From the NCBI GenBank assembly GCA_021234155.1, contig JAJEKV010000075.1, positions 5,055,802 to 5,119,801 of the forward strand: a DNA stretch of 64,000 nt, written 5' to 3'. Below are positions 59,819 to 64,000 of the stretch, piece by piece. The DNA is from Isoetes taiwanensis (lineage: Eukaryota; Streptophyta; Lycopodiopsida; Isoetales; Isoetaceae). Within the stretch, counting starts at the first letter, position 1; each line of letters starts with the position of its first letter. The notes under the pieces were generated by a model, which saw only the letters and a list, made by a program, of their open reading frames with translations, did no database searches and was not told the DNA's origin. The position numbers and the translations under genes were made by a program.

Positions 59819-60599
59819 TTGATGTTGTCCTCAGCATCAGGTGTCTCCACACCTTGGAAACCTGCATATCCTGCAATCACATCCAATATATATGTACAAT
59901 TTTATAATCAATTACCTCAAGGTAATATTTTTAATTTATCATAACACATCCTTGTTTAATATCATACTATGGTAAGGGAGTCTTTCACCCTCTTACTTTA
60001 TCATCTATTATTGTTCACAAAATTTTATAGCTTACACCATTATTATTATTAACATAGTTCCAAAATTTCCTACTTACGGTTCCACGTCGTTTTCTTACAA
60101 CACATCGTGACAAAATTATGTGTTGCAAGTCTTCGCAGTGTGACCTTCCTCCCGTAGACTCTCCTATTGGCATGCAGGTCCAACGCTACATTTAATTATT
60201 ATAGATGTTGGTTGTTAGGGAACCACCCATTAATTACAACTACATGAATGCAAGGCATATCTCCCGGCATATGAAGATTATGTTTCTTCCATCGTGGCCG
60301 TGGAGACAGCGCCCTATCATGCCTAGGATGCCAACTCATGCCTACACCTTTAGTTGCCTTTGGCGTGGAGGATAGTGTCCTTCCCGTATTTGGGCGTGAA
60401 GGATAGGGTCCTCCCCGTAGTAGGCATTGACCAAAGGTGCTTTCCTATCAATGCATACCTGAATGACCTCTTATCTCTCAAGGTTGTCTACTTCCGTGGG
60501 ACGGAAGTAGATTTTTTAATCTACCTTCCACTCACCTATCGGGTCGGTGTCGACTACTTCGGTGACGAGCCGACCTTTGCATTGCTCCATGAGTTGTGG
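59819..60599 (-). other. gypsy 3' untranslated region
   Basis: Between the integrase end and the polypurine tract. No coding motif. Includes the near-palindrome AATTACCTCAAGGTAATATT at about 59918-59937; a similar AATTACCTTACGGTAATATT lies near 61223, outside the element. Confidence 0.5.
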
Positions 60600-60962
60600 G
60601 TACTGCTTCTCAAGATCTATTTGTAGTGCCCACGTAGCGTCTTCCACTGGTAAGTGTCCCTTTCACTAGGTATTGGAGAATTGAGATCTTCTTGTCTTCT
60701 TATAGGATCTGACAAGAAGAACCTCTGGAACAATCTTAGGGTGATCGTCCATTATTTCCAGTGACTTTGGTGTCGCCAATACTTCCTCTGGATTAGGAGT
60801 GTGTTTCTTTAGGAGACTTACTTGGAAAACACTATGGATCTTCAAGTGTGCTGGCAGGTCCGACTTATAGAATTGGTTACCTACTCTTTTGGTTATCCTG
60901 AATGGTCCAGCGCACCTTGGAGCAAGCTTCTTGCAATTGTCGATGTAGAGCTTCAGCAATTG
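60600..60962 (-). pseudogene. gypsy (chromovirus) integrase C-terminus and chromodomain, truncated
   Basis: The minus frame reads KLAPRCAGPFRITKRVGNQ, LPAHLKIHSVFQVSLLKKH and VLLVRSYKKTRRSQFSNT. After a stop it continues YLVKGTLTSGRRYVG. The first part is the usual end of plant gypsy integrase (GPF...H.VFHVS.L), the last a chromodomain-like segment (YLVKW replaced by YLVKG). The frame begins abruptly at about 60962, so everything upstream of the integrase tail has been lost. Confidence 0.85.
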
Positions 60963-61268
60963 TCCCCTAATCGCCGATGTCAGAATCGCCCGTCAGAGCT
61001 TCAACCCTAATCGCCCGATGCGCGAGCTTCATCTATGCAATTGTCGATCGCAGCTTGTCACTATGCTCTTCTTCACGCCTCTTGCCGCTAGAGGATATCT
61101 TCGCACTTCCTCCATCAAGCTGTTGCATGTCGGCTAGCATCCGTTAACGCCTTAAATAAACATTACAGTCTTGGACCCCTGCATGATCCTGCTGGACTTC
61201 CCTTAATGCATACAATTATATTAATTACCTTACGGTAATATTTTTATATTAGCATTATAGTAGTATTG
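60963..61268. other. no feature recognised
   Basis: Contains short repeats of AATCGCC and GAGCTTCA words (60.95-61.03 kb). Not LTR-element sequence as far as I can tell. Confidence 0.45.
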
Positions 61269-62404
61269 GAATATGTAGCAAAATAACAGGGGGTTCCAGG
61301 GGGATTTGATATAGATATAATTCTTGAAACCATAGACCATATCCCTAAAACAATTCAATGGGTTATTATAAAAAAAAACATAGATTTAAGATAAAAAATA
61401 GTCACATTAGCTCACTTGGTTAGATTGGTTAAAGTAGTCGATATTAGGACATTGAGTTATTTTGGTAGAGGTTCGAATCCTCAGGTATTTCATATTCTAA
61501 AAGCTTAAGCCAAACCGTGATAGAGGCTCGATATACCATCAAAACCTTAGGCAAACTCAGTATTCGACATCTTAAAATCATAGGCGTCCCCAATCATAAT
61601 TGAGCATAATCGAAGCGAGAGGTGTAAAGAAGCCCAACATACGGTCACGGGCCATAGGATTGACAGATCCGACGACCGGTGGTAGTCCAAGGTGCACCTC
61701 GCTTAGAATATGTAGCATAATAACAGGGGTTCGGGGGATTTGATATAGATATAATTCTTGAAACCATAGACCATATCCCTAAAACAATTCAATGGGTTAT
61801 TATAAAAAAAACATAGATTTAAGATAAAAATAGTCACATTAGCTCACCGGTTAGATTGGTTAGATTAGTCGATTAGGACATTGAGTTATTTTGGTAGAGG
61901 TTCAATCCCCTATTTCATATTCTAAAAGCTTAAGCCAAACCGTATAGAGGCTCGATATACCATCAAAACCTTAGGCAAACTCAGATTATTCGACATCTTA
62001 AAATCATAGGGCCCCCAATCACGATATACCATCAAAACCTTAGGCAAACTCATTGACGACATCTTAAAATCATAGGCGCCCCCAATCATAATTGAGCATA
62101 ATCGAAAACGAGGTGTAAAGAAGCTCCAACATACATCACGGGCCATAGGATTGACAGATCCGACGACTGTGGTAGTCCAAGGTGCACCTCGTTTAGAATA
62201 TGTAGCATAATAACAGGGGGTTCCAGGGGGATTTGATATAGATATAATTCTTGAAACCATAGACCATATCCCTAAAACAATTCAATGGGTTATTATAAAA
62301 AAAAACATAGATTTAAGATAAAAAATAGTCACATTAGCTCACTGGTTAGATTGGTTAAAGTAGTCGTATTAGGACATTGAGTTATTTTGGTAGAGGTTCG
62401 AAAA
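61269..62404. repeat. tandem repeat with tRNA-like (SINE-type) core, 2.4 units
   Basis: Units start at GAATATGTAGCA/T: 61269-61705 (437 bp), 61706-62195 (490 bp) and 62196-62404 (partial). Each has TTAGCTCACTTGGTTAGATT, resembling a tRNA A-box with D-arm, and about 50 bases later GGTAGAGGTTCGAATCC, a B-box. This suggests an old tRNA or tRNA-derived SINE. The second unit is longer because it repeats an internal block (CGATATACCATCAAAACC...) about 65 bp long. The third breaks off right after GGTTCG. Confidence 0.8.
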
Positions 62405-62769
62405 AATGTTACATTTATAGTCGTTATTTATATAGGTTGTATATTCATTATTTTGATATTTTTGGTAATAGGAGCTGTAAAGGATAGTTTTTGGACATGT
62501 TCTCTAATTTTTCACTGTAATTGGGGTTGCAATAGGTGGAAGTGTCATGTTTTGAACGCATTGCTTCAAGATGTATTATTTGAGGATTAGTGGAATGTCC
62601 CCCTTATTCTATCTAGTAGCCGTGGGGTTGGGCTTTGTTTTGAAAATTTGAGGGAGTGCTTGGCCAAATCTTTATTTTATGGAATAAGCGATTGACAATC
62701 GATCCTCCACAATATTGAGTATTTATTAATGCTAAATCCAAAAGGTCTACATGCATCAGTTACTACAAA
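62405..62769. other. no feature recognised
   Basis: AT-rich spacer between the tandem repeat and the HPPD relic. Confidence 0.45.
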
Positions 62770-63545
62770 AATGGCACAATGCTTTCCTACCTCCAAATGG
62801 TTTGGTAAAAATCTGTAACAGCACTTCTGGTCATCCTTATCCAGCAAAATTCCAAGTTCCTCGCAGAGCTCCAATTGCTCTACATCTAAAATATTACAAC
62901 TCGATGTGGCGATTCCTTATAGTAGGTTGGATTAGGCTTCGGTATAAACTCAAAGTCTCCAACATTAGACCTCAAAGTGGAAATATATCTTTACAAAATA
63001 ACGCAAGATGCTGCAATCTAGGGTCTTCAATATATACATGGTCATTTGCACTTCATTCCATAAGTGGGTTCACTGACTGATGGGTAACACCACCATTTCA
63101 TTGTTGCTAGCCAAGACAATGTTATTATGCCCACTTTCAGCAGTGCCAATGTCACTTAAATATTGAATACATTTTCCACTACATGGGCAAGTCGAAGCAA
63201 TCTGGCAGACATTAGATATGACTCAGCAGGTTCGTAACTAAGAATGAAGGAGCCATCATATCCATTCAAACTAATATATCTTAGCACAACATCACCATAC
63301 AAATGCATCTCAGCTATAATTGCAACACTCTTACCAGATTCTTCAAATATTTTCGGCTCCAGAACTCTAAGCGCTCCATCTCTGACACTACTGTCAAATG
63401 TTGCCTTTGCATCATCAACTTCTATGGCTACAGCTCTTATTCCAAAGCCATGGGTGTCAAAAAAATTTGGGCTTCTTCGAGAGTGTATGCAAGATGAGAA
63501 GAAATAGATTCATCTTCTGTCACAGGTGCAGAAGAAGCGTAAGGC
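62770..63545 (-). pseudogene. HPD: 4-hydroxyphenylpyruvate dioxygenase (HPPD) pseudogene
   Basis: Minus strand, in order: APYASSAPVTEDE (63.5 kb), HGFGIRAVAIEVDDAKATFD and AEMHLYGDVVLRYISLNGYD (63.3 kb), ARLLRLAHVVENV, then GTAESGHNNIVLASNNEMVV (63.1 kb), FEFIPKPNPTYYKESP (62.93 kb), LELCEELGILLDKDDQ and LLQIFTKPFGG (62.8 kb). These are successive blocks of plant HPPD, the iron dioxygenase that makes homogentisate for tocopherol and plastoquinone. Frames change repeatedly. The segment between the RLAHVV block (first metal-ligand His) and GTAESG is deleted, and the C-terminal metal-ligand region is absent. No introns are visible between blocks, so it may be a retrocopy or lie within one exon. 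Non-functional. Confidence 0.85.
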
Positions 63546-64000
63546 GCAGTATCTTCTGTCTTTTAACTCCTTTAATTCAGCAGAATAAGCATGAGCATAA
63601 GAATTAGCTGGGATATCTTATGCCTTGAAGTCCTTCAATTTAGCAAAATAAGCATGAGCATAAGAATTTGCTAGGAATCCATTCAAGTGAACCATATGTG
63701 ATATTTCCTTTTGTCCCAAGTACAGCAGTTTACATGACTTTCATTAGCAGCATATCTTGCACATTTTTTATTTTAATCTTCTTACTTGTGTTGTACCTTT
63801 GTGCATCATCTGCTTCATTGGTTGATCTTGTAAAATTAGATTTCTATATAAGATCAACATCATCAGCTGGATACTGCTGCTCTGCAAATGCATCTTCAGG
63901 TTGTGTACTGGCCCATAGTGTTGCATTTAAATAAATATCAAATGCAGAAAAATGACCTCAGATGCTGTAACTCAGGCTACTACTGCATGCAAACGTGATC
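63546..64000. other. no gene recognised; 63-bp direct repeat
   Basis: AATAAGCATGAGCATAAGAA occurs at 63584 and 63647 (period 63) within a partial duplication. The rest is AT-rich and unassigned; it could include degraded sequence upstream of the HPPD relic. Confidence 0.45.

Noticed and set aside
61370-61490. True tRNA genes in the tandem units
   Set aside because: A- and B-box-like words are present, but the arms do not fold into a cloverleaf and the spacing varies between units.

Overview
The window looks like nuclear DNA of a land plant. It is AT-rich, its genes have short GT-AG introns, and it carries plant-type Ty1/copia and Ty3/gypsy LTR elements, plant LINEs, a CACTA (Tnp2) transposon, a hAT MITE and a probable Helitron. 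The recognisable host genes are also plant-like: a CPSF73-I tail, a CB5LP-type cytochrome b5 gene, an HPPD relic and an SLC4-type anion transporter. A divergent SLC4 gene, a bacterial-style DNA methyltransferase relic and a Rep-like transposon suggest a non-seed plant (bryophyte, lycophyte or fern), but this is inference only.

Layout. 1-338 holds the C-terminal end of CPSF73-I with an in-frame stop. 3.4-5.1 kb has two unrecognised coding stretches on opposite strands. 5.4-8.0 kb is a spliced but frameshifted CACTA transposase. 8.0-22.4 kb is a nest of copia elements: a 5' fragment (+), then one element whose gag half is inverted relative to its pol half, with a solo LTR, a hAT MITE and a 6.6 kb insert inside it. 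22.5-25.05 kb is a 5'-truncated minus-strand LINE with a poly(A) tail.

25.36-29.51 kb is the most unusual region. A broken gene joins a ParB-like domain to a beta-class (motif IV before motif I) DNA N4/N6-methyltransferase. About 20 copies of an 18-bp palindrome lie upstream, in its introns and downstream, never in its exons, and nowhere else I could see in the window. 29.5-34.9 kb has no recognised gene. 35.27-37.94 kb is a 2670-bp Rep-like (YxxK, HUH-type) element whose exact ends are shown by the tandem duplication it split. 38.8-41.7 kb (-) is a cytochrome b5-like gene.

42.4-43.5 kb is a second type of LINE. 47.2-52.75 kb is a third LINE, related to the first, split by a retroposon with a 14-bp target duplication that is itself split by a probable Helitron carrying a gene fragment. 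53.7-56.2 kb (+) is an intact five-exon SLC4/borate-type transporter gene. 58.2-61.0 kb is the 3' end of a minus-strand chromovirus gypsy element. 61.3-62.4 kb is a tandem tRNA-like repeat. 62.8-63.55 kb (-) is an HPPD pseudogene.

Only the SLC4 gene and the cytochrome b5 gene look functional. Most of the rest is transposon nests and decayed gene copies, and several nests can be resolved to the base because removing the insert restores the interrupted reading frame.
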